This document shows, piece by piece, positions 16,673 to 25,207 of a DNA stretch of 41,933 nucleotides (its first letter is position 1; every line of letters starts with the position of its first letter). Under the pieces are notes generated by a model, which was not told the DNA's origin, did no database searches, and was given only the letters and a program-made list of their open reading frames with translations. The position numbers and the translations under genes are program-made. The stretch lies in contig SXRM01000327.1 in assembly GCA_005792545.1 (NCBI GenBank), forward strand, positions 1 to 41,933, given 5' to 3'. The stretch comes from Pseudomonadota bacterium (GTDB taxonomy: Bacteria > Myxococcota_A > UBA9042).

Positions 16673-17769
16673 CAGGCTTCAGCAACAAATCGCCGGACCC
16701 TTTCGCTGATTCAGGCGCTTGGCAACTCGTGGCCGAAGCGACGCTGCTTCCACTGGCGAGCGAGATGCAGCAGCAGGGCTTCGTAAACGCTGCCCCGCTG
16801 CACGTCGCCGCGCTGCTGGCGATTCTGCCTCCGGACGCCGTTGCGGCTCGGCAAACCGGGCACCTGCACCACGCCGGTATCGCGGTCGTGCGCAACGCGG
16901 GCTGGGAAGTGTGGCATGCGGCCGACAACAAGAATCTGCTGCACATTTCGCGAAAATCTGGCACGCCGTGCGGGGTCGACGCAATCGCAAGCACGGCGGC
17001 CGTGCATGTGGTCGGTGGGGCCATTTTGCTCGACCGCTCGCAACTGGGCGGGCCTTGCCAAGTCCGCTCCGCCGATGGCGCCGGCGGCCAAGTGGTGCTG
17101 CGGCTCGAGGCGCAGGGCGAGGGTGCGACGACCGTGCAGTGCTTTCATCAGGGCGCCGCGATACAGTTTGCCTTGCCTGTAGTTGAGTCGCCCGTTGCTG
17201 GATGGGCTGCTGGCGATCCGTGGCTCGCAGACGTTGTGCAAAAGAAGCTCCTAAGCGGCGATCCGGTGGACCACTTGGCCGCCGTTGGGCACACGCTGCG
17301 GTTAACCGTCGACGAGCGGCCGGCGTCTGCGAGCGACCTCGCCGCACAACTTGCACAGATCCCGCCGCAGATCGGGTGGGCGACGACAATGCCGCGTGCC
17401 ACCGCGACAGCAGTTGCCGCCATCGTGCGCGTGCGCGCAGAACGCCTGCGCGAAGAATTGGCTCGCTTGCTCGATTCGGACGACCTGCCGCCCAAGGCCT
17501 TTGCTGCCGCGCTGACGGTCGGTCTGCGCAGCCGTGACGACTTGGAGAGTGCTCGACTGGTGTTGAATGCTACTGTCGCGCGCGGCCTGTGCGACTTGGC
17601 GCTTGCGGATTTGGACGACCTCGCGGCGCCGGCCTGCCGACACCTGGACGCCGATTGCGTGGAACACGACGAGCAGTTGGATAGGGCCGCCTCGGTCCAG
17701 GCCGATGCTTGGTGGGCGCGGGTCGGCGCAGACTTCGGCGAGAGTAACGACGCGGCAGACGAGACGTGA
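16669..17769 (+). CDS. Conserved unknown of cassette A (DAWW-tail protein)
   Basis: About 366 residues with no known domain recognised. The first ~130 residues are followed by a β-rich part (AVHVVGGAILLDRSQLGGPC) and a helical C-terminal half. The tail, LDRAASVQADAWWARVG, matches LRSAAVVDPDAWWVRLG at the end of the cassette B protein at 33664, and the ~70 residues before it also align (for example DDLESARLVLNATVARG with EQLQAARAVLAWHEASA). The two are therefore diverged paralogues. The ATG at 16669 is preferred, with AAAGG 8 nt upstream and a 4-nt overlap; an in-frame ATG at 16639 has no good site. Its stop overlaps the Lon-like gene by 4 nt, so the two products probably act together. Confidence 0.65.
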   Translation: MTGFSNKSPDPFADSGAWQLVAEATLLPLASEMQQQGFVNAAPLHVAALLAILPPDAVAARQTGHLHHAGIAVVRNAGWEVWHAADNKNLLHISRKSGTPCGVDAIASTAAVHVVGGAILLDRSQLGGPCQVRSADGAGGQVVLRLEAQGEGATTVQCFHQGAAIQFALPVVESPVAGWAAGDPWLADVVQKKLLSGDPVDHLAAVGHTLRLTVDERPASASDLAAQLAQIPPQIGWATTMPRATATAVAAIVRVRAERLREELARLLDSDDLPPKAFAAALTVGLRSRDDLESARLVLNATVARGLCDLALADLDDLAAPACRHLDADCVEHDEQLDRAASVQADAWWARVGADFGESNDAADET

Positions 17770-19352
17770 CGTGCGACATGAACACCGCTCCCAGTCCCGG
17801 CCGAATCATTCTGCTCAGCGCCAACGACGAGGGTGGAGCCGCGTGGGCGTGCGAGTTGGACGCCCCGGCAGGCCGACGGCTCATACCGCTCGGCGATGTT
17901 GCCAAGCTGGCCTGGCAGTCGGCGCGGGCGGCAGCCAATACTGCAGCCAGAATCCAATTTCGCCCGATAGGCGATGTGCAAGCTCCGGGCGGTCTTGTCT
18001 ATCGGAACCACGAAAGCAGCGCTGTGGCACCTACTGTGGACGGCGCGTCGTTCGGTCTCGGATTTGCGCTGGTACAGCTGTCGCTGTCGTGGGGCATCGC
18101 AGTGCCTGCCGGGTGGTCGTGCAGCGCTGCAGTTGACGCGCGAGGCGTGCTGCATCCCGTTGGGCGCTTGGAGGCGAAGTTGCGCGCTGCGTCGCTGGTA
18201 GACGTCGAGCGCGTATTGGTCTCGATAGACCAAGACACAAGCCGGCACGCTGACGTTCAATGTGTCGCAGTCGCCACGTTGCAAGACGCGATTGCCCTGC
18301 TCTGGCCTGAACTTGCCACTTGGTTCGACGCCAACTGGGGCACTGCCGCAAAGCTGACAGAACTGGCCCGCAATCTGCGCGACCTGCACCGCCAAGGCCA
18401 CGCCGTTGTCAGCAACTGGCGCGCAGTCGCGGACACAGCAGCGCGGGCGATCGAGCTTGCCGGCCCCGACCATCCCGAGCGCTCATCACTCGGCCGCAGC
18501 CGTGAAGTCGCGCGCCGCCACGCCGCCAACGCCGGTGAACTGCAATTGCCCAACGACGCCGAGCTGGCTGCCCTGTGCGAGCCCGACCGCACAGACGTAA
18601 TCGCCGACATGGTCCAGCAGGCGGCAGACACGGGCTGCGTAGCTCCAGCGGATACGCTGAAGTGGGCGAACTCGCGGCGGACGCGTTTCGGCAAGGATGC
18701 CTTTCCCAGCGACCTCAAGGTGTTGGGCGCGATGGCCCGCGCTGCCTGGGTGCTCGGTGACGGCGAGAGTGCAGTGGCCTGGGCTGAAGAAGTGGTTCTC
18801 GGCTGGCTGGCGCGCGAGCGCGAACAAGACGCGTCGCGACCTCTGGCGGCTTGGCTCAAGGTTGCGGCGCTGCTGGGCGACTCGCTCGGCTTCGACCGCG
18901 CGCTGCACATCGCCACCAAACGCGTCCAGCCGTTTTGCCCGCAGAGGTTCTGGCTCGACGAGGCGATGGGCGTCGGCCTTGCTGTGGTCCAGCAGTACTC
19001 CGAGGCCACGGAGCGGTTGACTGCGGTGCTGCGCGGCGGAGACGACGTGTTTGGGCACGTGCGCGGGTCGGCCTGCCGGTATCTGCTTGCCATGCCCGAA
19101 GTGGACGTCAGTCTACGCGACGAAGCCTTGCGGTGGCTGGCTGGCGATAAGCTAGGCGAGAACGGCCGCAAGTACTGCGCGTTAGCCGACCTCGACGCCG
19201 CGTTAGCGCAGGGCAAGCTCGGCAGTGCACGTAGTGCGTTTGAGCAAGTTCTCGCCGAAGAACGCTATCCGATGACGACGGTTTGGCAGGCTTTCGGTGG
19301 TCTGAATGAACTGGACCGCTTGCGGGCTGTGGCGCGGTGGTATCCCTACTGA
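17766..19352 (+). CDS. Lon-type (S16) peptidase domain with helical-repeat C-terminus, cassette A
   Basis: A 528-residue protein. Residues ~35-180 match the Lon proteolytic domain. VDGASFGLGFALVQLSL carries the nucleophile at Ser95, and ARGVLHPVGRLEAKLRAA carries the general-base Lys138. The Ser-Lys distance of 43 residues equals that of E. coli Lon (Ser679/Lys722). There is no AAA+ domain, so any unfolding partner must be separate. The C-terminal ~330 residues are helical and TPR-like (for example WVLGDGESAVAWAEEVVLGW). The last residues, LRAVARWYPY, resemble AARVGRFFPY at the end of the cassette B homologue at 31918. It overlaps the DAWW protein by 4 nt. Probably a regulated protease of a conflict system; the target is unknown. 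Confidence 0.72.
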   Translation: MTCDMNTAPSPGRIILLSANDEGGAAWACELDAPAGRRLIPLGDVAKLAWQSARAAANTAARIQFRPIGDVQAPGGLVYRNHESSAVAPTVDGASFGLGFALVQLSLSWGIAVPAGWSCSAAVDARGVLHPVGRLEAKLRAASLVDVERVLVSIDQDTSRHADVQCVAVATLQDAIALLWPELATWFDANWGTAAKLTELARNLRDLHRQGHAVVSNWRAVADTAARAIELAGPDHPERSSLGRSREVARRHAANAGELQLPNDAELAALCEPDRTDVIADMVQQAADTGCVAPADTLKWANSRRTRFGKDAFPSDLKVLGAMARAAWVLGDGESAVAWAEEVVLGWLAREREQDASRPLAAWLKVAALLGDSLGFDRALHIATKRVQPFCPQRFWLDEAMGVGLAVVQQYSEATERLTAVLRGGDDVFGHVRGSACRYLLAMPEVDVSLRDEALRWLAGDKLGENGRKYCALADLDAALAQGKLGSARSAFEQVLAEERYPMTTVWQAFGGLNELDRLRAVARWYPY

Positions 19353-19380
19353 AGGCGGAATCGACCGTGCAGAACCGTTG

Positions 19381-21150
19381 TCACTCTGCTAGAACGCAAT
19401 CGGGTTTGAACGCGCACCGAAACGAAATATTGGGCAGTGCCGGCTCGCCATCGCCGCGAGAGTTCCAGCTCAGCCTTGGCACACCTACCGGTCGACTCGT
19501 CAGGAGCTGGCCATGGTAGAGGTGCCGACAACGCACGCCAGATTTACATTCTTCGGCGTCAGCAGCCCTGAATCCAAACGCTTTCGGCGGAAAGCTGTCG
19601 TCTGCCCATTCTGACGTTCCCTTGGCAAAGCCGAGAGCGCGAAGCTTGTTGGCGGCAACTTCCCACTGAGCGATGGTCGGCAGCGTCCCGCCCTGGGTCC
19701 GACAAAACTCGGCCGCCTGGACCCAGGTGACGAAGTTAATTGGATGATGCTTGACGCCGAGCTTCAAGTTGCTGCCAGGCACGGGCCGAAAGGCCGGCAG
19801 GCTTGCGAGCTTTCCACCGGCCAATGCGCGGCGAAACCGCTCGGTGGTCACCGGAGCAGCGTCGAGGCAGAACTCTGCTACCGCCTCCTCTGGCGGTCTT
19901 TTCAACAGTGGCTTGCCCCAATGTTTCCGGTCGGGCGGTCCGCCAGAGAGTTTGAACTCGGCCGCGTCCACCAGATTCGTTCCTGGTGGACACCTTGCCA
20001 CCGCTGCTTTCGGTTCGGCAGCGGGTTCAACTTCTGTCTCAACGTCCCGCTCTGCAATTGGCGCCGCCACGTCAGGATTTGCAGCCGACTCCGTGTCAAC
20101 TATTACAGTGGCGTCGGCCTGAAACAAGGGGCCTGGCGCAACAGCGAGAGCGTCCTGCATCTGCGAGTTGGCGCGCGGATCTTCTGCTCTCGCGGTGACT
20201 TTTTTCGCGGCGTCTGCATTTGCAGGCGCTGGTTCATGAACCCGCGCCGACAGCGGTTCGCCGACGTCAACGGTCCGCGGAAGCACAATAACAGCCACGG
20301 TTGCCGCAAGACCGGCGGAAATGACAGCAATCAGGCCGGCGACGATCAGGTTAGATGACTTGCTTGTGCGTCCCCGTTGGGTGGCTTTCGATTGCAAATG
20401 TCCCAGTTGCGCCTTCGCGTTCTCCAATTGCGATGTCTTTTCATCGAGCTTGCTTTCAAGTTCGGCGATGATGCAGTCTCGAGCCATCGATCGCACCGGT
20501 GACCGGCTTGCCTCAGCCAGAGTCATCTGCGCCCGGGCGACGCGCGGCGACATCTGGCGAGCATAGCCTGAGCTCTGGTACAGCCAGTTGACGATAACCA
20601 GCAGGCTGCAGATACACGCGGCCTCGACCGTTGCATCGGGTTTCTTGTTGGGCGCCTGAACATGGGCGCCACGGTTTCCGCACACGCGAATGACCGCCAA
20701 CATCTCGATAACGATGTCGTCCAATCTGGCGGCCTTGAGGAGGTCCCTTGCGACATCGCCCTGCGCCTTCTTTGATACGGGGACGAGATGCGCTGCAAAC
20801 GGCGTGTCGGCGGCCGCGATATGCAAGACCGCCTCGCCGACCTTGCGCGCATTGGTCAAGAACGTCTCCATGTCGTGATTGACATGCGCGGCGCATTTGT
20901 CGAGGCAAGACTCGAGGACCTCAAAGTAGTGGTCCACGCTGGTCGGCGCGGCATTGGCCATCGGTGCCTCAAGGCCGCGCGAAGTCCCGACGTGAGCTGG
21001 GTCGGTTCGCGGGCGCAGCACCAACCGTAGCTCAGGCCGGCTCGGACTGGCAACTATGCTGCAGCCAACGCTTTCCGCCAGCGCCCTAAGCGGAGCTTGG
21101 CGGAACCGGCCATTCTTGGCTGGCTGGCCGCGCTCGGCCACGATGGTCAC
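19381..21150 (-). CDS. HEPN/DUF4145-like, single-TM, formylglycine-generating-enzyme-fold fusion protein
   Basis: 589 residues. Residues ~70-200 form a helical domain like DUF4145/HEPN: FLTNARKVGEAVLH, then IRVCGNRGAHVQ with a conserved Arg/Asn/His cluster, then VIVNWLYQSSG. A coiled coil (225-258) and a transmembrane helix follow (268-290, LIVAGLIAVISAGLAATVAV). After a Pro/Ala/Glu-rich linker the C-terminal ~200 residues have the FGE-sulfatase (SUMF1/C-type lectin-like) fold: FCLDAAPVTTERFRRAL, HPINFVTWVQAAEFC, GGTLPTIAQWEVAANKL and NISFRCAF. This puts a cytoplasmic HEPN-like part and a periplasmic FGE-like part on either side of the inner membrane, or the reverse. The start at 21150 gives a 4-nt overlap with the upstream gene; a later ATG near 20958 is possible. 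Catalytic FGE cysteines are not evident, so it may bind rather than modify. Confidence 0.72.
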   Translation of the reverse strand: MTIVAERGQPAKNGRFRQAPLRALAESVGCSIVASPSRPELRLVLRPRTDPAHVGTSRGLEAPMANAAPTSVDHYFEVLESCLDKCAAHVNHDMETFLTNARKVGEAVLHIAAADTPFAAHLVPVSKKAQGDVARDLLKAARLDDIVIEMLAVIRVCGNRGAHVQAPNKKPDATVEAACICSLLVIVNWLYQSSGYARQMSPRVARAQMTLAEASRSPVRSMARDCIIAELESKLDEKTSQLENAKAQLGHLQSKATQRGRTSKSSNLIVAGLIAVISAGLAATVAVIVLPRTVDVGEPLSARVHEPAPANADAAKKVTARAEDPRANSQMQDALAVAPGPLFQADATVIVDTESAANPDVAAPIAERDVETEVEPAAEPKAAVARCPPGTNLVDAAEFKLSGGPPDRKHWGKPLLKRPPEEAVAEFCLDAAPVTTERFRRALAGGKLASLPAFRPVPGSNLKLGVKHHPINFVTWVQAAEFCRTQGGTLPTIAQWEVAANKLRALGFAKGTSEWADDSFPPKAFGFRAADAEECKSGVRCRHLYHGQLLTSRPVGVPRLSWNSRGDGEPALPNISFRCAFKPDCVLAE

Positions 21151-21881
21151 ACCAACACCAACCGCCGGCGCTTTTTAGCCAACTGCGCGCCCACCAACAA
21201 GCCGCTCAACCGCGGATCGCACTGGCCGTCGCGGTATCCCAGATAGCGAGCTTCGTCGCCGGCAGCCGGAATCCAGCGCTCAATTAAGACGAGGTCGTGG
21301 GTGACGGTCGCGGCCTGTTGCACCACGCCGTGCAGCGTGCGAGCTGGCGAACTGCCGCCGACCGACCGCTCGTCGAGCGCCGGCACGCCTTTCTTCGATA
21401 CGAGGTCGGTGATGGCGTCCTTGACCTGCGCCGGCGGTGCCACCGGGCGGCGCCAATCCACCGTCCAGCCGACGTCTTTGGGCAAGCGGTCCGGCCGGCG
21501 CCACGCCCAGTAGGCGTCGATAGGCCACCAGTAAACGTTCTGGCGGACCCGCTCGCGGCGGAGCATGAGATCAGCGGCAAGCATCTGGCGACCGGACTCT
21601 AGCGCGGCCAGACGGCCATCGACGATGCCCAGGGCGCTGCGCTCCAGCAGCCGGGTTGCGGCATCGGCGACCAGTCGAACGTCCGGGCCGAATCCAAGGG
21701 CGTGCGCGAATTCCGCTGTCGTGCCAAGCCCTGCGCCGGCCAACCTCAAGACCGCGCGCTCCGAGGCCGACAACGCGGTGGGCAGCGACACGTCGAGTTC
21801 CAGCTCCCAGCAAAACACCGGAAAGGCGAACTCGTGTTGGAAGTCCAGCGAATAGCCGTCTGAGATCAATTGGTCGCGCAT
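21147..21881 (-). CDS. Possible winged-helix accessory protein of the kinase-helicase
   Basis: A 244-residue protein with no family I can name. Residues ~35-95 (ALSASERAVLRLAGAGLGTT, then VRLVADAATRLLERSALGIV) have the helix spacing of a winged helix DNA-binding domain. The middle is Trp-rich (VYWWPIDAYWAWRRPDRLP), and the C-terminus ends in the basic tail KKRRRLVLV. The ATG at 21881 has an excellent AGGAGG site 6 nt upstream. It lies 24 nt after the kinase-helicase stop and overlaps the FGE-fold gene by 4 nt, so it belongs to the same operon. A role in substrate recognition or recruitment for the helicase is inferred from position only. Confidence 0.6.
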   Translation of the reverse strand: MRDQLISDGYSLDFQHEFAFPVFCWELELDVSLPTALSASERAVLRLAGAGLGTTAEFAHALGFGPDVRLVADAATRLLERSALGIVDGRLAALESGRQMLAADLMLRRERVRQNVYWWPIDAYWAWRRPDRLPKDVGWTVDWRRPVAPPAQVKDAITDLVSKKGVPALDERSVGGSSPARTLHGVVQQAATVTHDLVLIERWIPAAGDEARYLGYRDGQCDPRLSGLLVGAQLAKKRRRLVLV

Positions 21882-21905
21882 CCCGTCCCTCCTGTTGCAG
21901 CTGCC

Positions 21906-24900
21906 TCACTTGGCAGCGAGAAATTGGTCTACCGTCAGCAGGTTTTCGGCGGGTAGCAGCTCAATCAGCGACTGCATCAGCGGCGTGCCCGGCGCGCCTT
22001 CCAAGTCGCCGACGAGCACCAGCAGCGACTTCGCCCGCGACATAGCCACGTTGAACAGCCGCGGGTCGGCCAAGAACCGCCACTCGGCGGAGCCGGTGCG
22101 CACCAGCGAATACAACACCACATCGGCTTGGCGGCCCTGAAACGTATTCACAGTGCCGGCGCGCACATCTTGAAGCGCCTTCCATTTGCGATTGAGGCGC
22201 AACTCGAGTTCCTTTCGCTGCGCCAAGTAGGGCGTGATGACGGCAACGGTCAGCTTCTTGCCGGCAGCGGCGGCATCGCGATCCAAGGCCTCGGCCACGC
22301 GGAGAAGCTGGTCGGCCTCTTGGCGGTTGCGGCGCGACCCGTCAGGCGTCTGTTCGTCGGCGCCGCGAAAGCCGAGGAACAGCACGCGGTGGTCGCGGTC
22401 AAACGCGCCGGCGGGCAGCGGGCGGTCTTCGTGTTTGACGTTGTGGAGCAGCCGGCCGTCGTAGAACAGCTTGGAGACCACCGAGCCGATGGTCGGGTGC
22501 ATACGCGACTGGGTCAGCATCTCGCCGCGGTGGTCGGGCGGCAGCACGCGCTCGAACAGGTGCTGGAACAGCGACAGCTTGGCCTCGTCTGGGTCGAGGC
22601 CGGACTGATCCAGTTGCTCCGCCGTCAGCGAATCAAGGAACGGCGCCAGTTGCTTGTGGTCGCCGATGAGCACAATGCGCCGCGCGTCGACCAGCGGCAC
22701 CAGCACCTCGGCCAGGGTGATCTTGGCGGCCTCGTCGACAATGACGACGTCCCACGCCTGGGCAGCCGCCCGATTCAGCGAACGCGGCGAGCGCGCCGTC
22801 GTGGCGCCCCAGACCTGAACGTGGTGGGCAAACTCGCCGCGAATGCCCCGCGCTGCGTGGGTCAGGTCCTCGCACCAGTCGCGCACGATGGCGCGGACGG
22901 CTTGGCTGCCCGAGGCGTCGGCGTTGGTCACCGCCCGTTGCTGCCATTGCGCCGCGCGGTGCCGGAACATCGGCTCAAGGCCATCGTGGCAGTCCGCATT
23001 GCGCAGTTCCTCGCGCACGTCGCGCACGATCCACGGCGCGTTCGGCAGCATGGCGGCAATGTCTGCCGCAGTCAGCCGTTCCAAGGCATTGGCGACCGCC
23101 TCGTTGGCCTGCGAGCAGACCAGAATCCGCAGGTTGGGCCGCCGCGACAGCAGGTGCAGAACCAGTTCGATGATGAGCGTGGTCTTGCCGGTGCCCGGAG
23201 GCCCTTGCACGCAAGACACGGTGGCCGCAAGCACGCGTTCGATGATGTCCATGACGCGGCGATCTTTCTGCAAAAACGACTGGAACGGGACGATTTCTTG
23301 CCGCTCGCCGAGCTGGTGCGCGCTGGTCAAGGTCAGCAGTTCCGGCAAATCGGACAGGCACGCTTTGCGCTGCCGCACCGTGTCGAGCGCCCTGTCGAGC
23401 TGGTTCAAACCGTCGTACTTGACCTTGTCGCGAATGATCCATCTCTGTTCGCGGGCGAGTTCCATGTCGGCGGCCAGCGTGAAGACTGCGGTGGTCTCTC
23501 CCTTGTCATCGGTCTGCCACTGCGCCACCGTGCCGAGGCAGTGGCCGCTGCCCGGATCCACCAACTGCATGGCGTCAAGCCGGTCAAACAGGCTGGGCAC
23601 CTTGGCATTGGCGATCCGTTCACGCTTGCAGGGCGCCCCGGCGAGCAAGTTCTTGACCTCGGCGGCCGCAAGCTGCTCCACACGAAGGACGCGGACCTTG
23701 GCGTTGCGCACACGCACCCGCGGAATCGCCGCGCCCGCATAGCCGGCAGCCTGCGTGACGCGCACCTCGCGGCCACCACCGAGTTCCTTGCCGTTTTCGA
23801 TGACGAACTCGCAAACCAGCACCGGCAGGCGCTCGAACTCAAGGTCGATGACCCGCTGCGCCAGTTCGAGCAGCTTGGCGACCCGGGCACTTTGGACCAA
23901 ACTCTGGGCCGCGCGAGCCGCCTCGACCAGCGCGCTGCCGCTGCCGACGCCGGTGCGCAGGCACAGCTTGACCGTGGCGGCGTCGCGGCGGTCGTTGGAC
24001 ATTTGCGTGCCGGTCAGCGACTTGACGTCGATGAGGCGGACCCGGCGGGTGTCGTCGCCGTCCCACACCGCCACGGCCAAGGTGGTGCGGCCGTACAGCT
24101 TGATGCGTTGGCCGGTGCCGGACAGGTCCAAGCGAATGGCGAGGCCGTCGTTGAGGTCGGCTGCCAAGTCGCCCGCCGTCAGCCCCAATTCAGTCGCCTT
24201 GGTCGTCGCAGCTTGCGTCAGCGACAAAATAGCCGTCGGGGTCGGCGTAATGGCGTCTTTAGCGGCGGCCAATTGCCCAGCCAAGGCGCGCAAAGTCGGG
24301 CGTTTCTCGGGGTCGTCCGACAGTCCCTGACGCAAAACCGCGCAAAGCTCTTCGGCAATCGCCTGCGGCACCGCTGCCAGTTCCAGCTCGCAGCGGGCGT
24401 GTTCCCACAGGTCGTTGAACGAGTCCGGCTTGAAATCGTCGGGCGGCAGGCACATGCCGAGCAGGCAAGTCAGCACCAAGCTCAGCGCATAGACGTCGGC
24501 CGGGTAGAGCGCCTCGCCGTGCAACCGCTGTTCGGGCGCGGCAAACGGCCGCGTGTACAGGTCGCGGAGCGTCCGGCCGCCCGGGTGCAGCACGCGATGG
24601 CTCAGCACGTTGGCGACGCCGAAATCGCATACGCGCAGTTGCTCGGTGTCGCGGTCCAGCAAGATGTTGCCCGGCTTCAGGTCGCGGTGGATCACCTTGC
24701 GGTCGTGCGCTGCGGCCACGGCATCGACCACGCGCATTGCTTCGCGGAGTCGCCAATCGAGCGACCGGTCAGCCTGGCCTTCGGCGGCTTCGGTCAGCAG
24801 GGTCGCCAGCGTGGTGCCGCCCGACACAAGGTCGAACACCAGCACCGGCGAACCGTCGGTATGGCGAAAGTACTGGCGCAGCGGCACGACGCCCGGGTGG

Positions 24901-25088
24901 ACGAAGCCGTCAAGCGCCGCAATTTCGCGCGTGAACATCGCGTCGACCAGCCCGTCGTCAGGATCGGTCAGCCGCAAGACCTTGAGCGCAAAGCGGTTGC
25001 CGTCGTCGTCTTCGGCTTGGTACACGTCGGCGTATTCGGTGCGCGCCAGAATGCGGTGGGCCCGGAAGGATCCATAAGTGGTCGGCAT
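21906..25088 (-). CDS. Ser/Thr kinase fused to UPF1-like superfamily 1 helicase
   Basis: About 1060 residues. The N-terminal ~280 form an intact Hanks kinase: FALKVL, HRDLKPGNILL, CDFGVAN, a PFAAPEQ activation-segment end. A ~300-residue linker follows. Residues ~600-1060 form an SF1 helicase of the UPF1/DNA2 type: Walker A VQGPPGTGKTTLI (motif I), VVIVDEAAKITLAE (motif II, DEAA), LIGDHKQLAPF (motif III), LTQSRMHPTIGSVVSKLFYD (motif IV region), and GTVNTFQGRQADVV with FNVAMSRAKSLLVLVGD (motifs V and VI). All catalytic residues are present. The ATG at 25088 has a GAGG site 7 nt upstream and starts right before the kinase; a longer start at 25148 adds a Ser-rich stretch. Kinase-helicase fusions of this kind are thought to act in defence or nucleic-acid conflict; the substrate is unknown. 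Confidence 0.85.
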   Translation of the reverse strand: MPTTYGSFRAHRILARTEYADVYQAEDDDGNRFALKVLRLTDPDDGLVDAMFTREIAALDGFVHPGVVPLRQYFRHTDGSPVLVFDLVSGGTTLATLLTEAAEGQADRSLDWRLREAMRVVDAVAAAHDRKVIHRDLKPGNILLDRDTEQLRVCDFGVANVLSHRVLHPGGRTLRDLYTRPFAAPEQRLHGEALYPADVYALSLVLTCLLGMCLPPDDFKPDSFNDLWEHARCELELAAVPQAIAEELCAVLRQGLSDDPEKRPTLRALAGQLAAAKDAITPTPTAILSLTQAATTKATELGLTAGDLAADLNDGLAIRLDLSGTGQRIKLYGRTTLAVAVWDGDDTRRVRLIDVKSLTGTQMSNDRRDAATVKLCLRTGVGSGSALVEAARAAQSLVQSARVAKLLELAQRVIDLEFERLPVLVCEFVIENGKELGGGREVRVTQAAGYAGAAIPRVRVRNAKVRVLRVEQLAAAEVKNLLAGAPCKRERIANAKVPSLFDRLDAMQLVDPGSGHCLGTVAQWQTDDKGETTAVFTLAADMELAREQRWIIRDKVKYDGLNQLDRALDTVRQRKACLSDLPELLTLTSAHQLGERQEIVPFQSFLQKDRRVMDIIERVLAATVSCVQGPPGTGKTTLIIELVLHLLSRRPNLRILVCSQANEAVANALERLTAADIAAMLPNAPWIVRDVREELRNADCHDGLEPMFRHRAAQWQQRAVTNADASGSQAVRAIVRDWCEDLTHAARGIRGEFAHHVQVWGATTARSPRSLNRAAAQAWDVVIVDEAAKITLAEVLVPLVDARRIVLIGDHKQLAPFLDSLTAEQLDQSGLDPDEAKLSLFQHLFERVLPPDHRGEMLTQSRMHPTIGSVVSKLFYDGRLLHNVKHEDRPLPAGAFDRDHRVLFLGFRGADEQTPDGSRRNRQEADQLLRVAEALDRDAAAAGKKLTVAVITPYLAQRKELELRLNRKWKALQDVRAGTVNTFQGRQADVVLYSLVRTGSAEWRFLADPRLFNVAMSRAKSLLVLVGDLEGAPGTPLMQSLIELLPAENLLTVDQFLAAK

Positions 25089-25207
25089 CGTTGACCTCGC
25101 TGCCGCGCTGATGCGGCATGACGGCGAGGACGATGAGGTTTGCGGCAATCTGACAGCAGTGGCGGCGGTCGACGTCTATTCGTCGGCGCAGGCCTCAGCG
25201 CCTTCGG

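Noticed and set aside
19381..20000. FGE/C-type-lectin-fold domain as the variable protein of a diversity-generating retroelement
   Set aside because: No reverse transcriptase and no template repeat with adenine-specific changes were noticed nearby.
22128..25094. A 988-residue plus-strand open frame
   Set aside because: It is antisense to the kinase-helicase, whose strand carries all kinase and SF1 motifs. The antisense product is His/Gln/Arg-rich with no domain, as expected of a GC-rich shadow.
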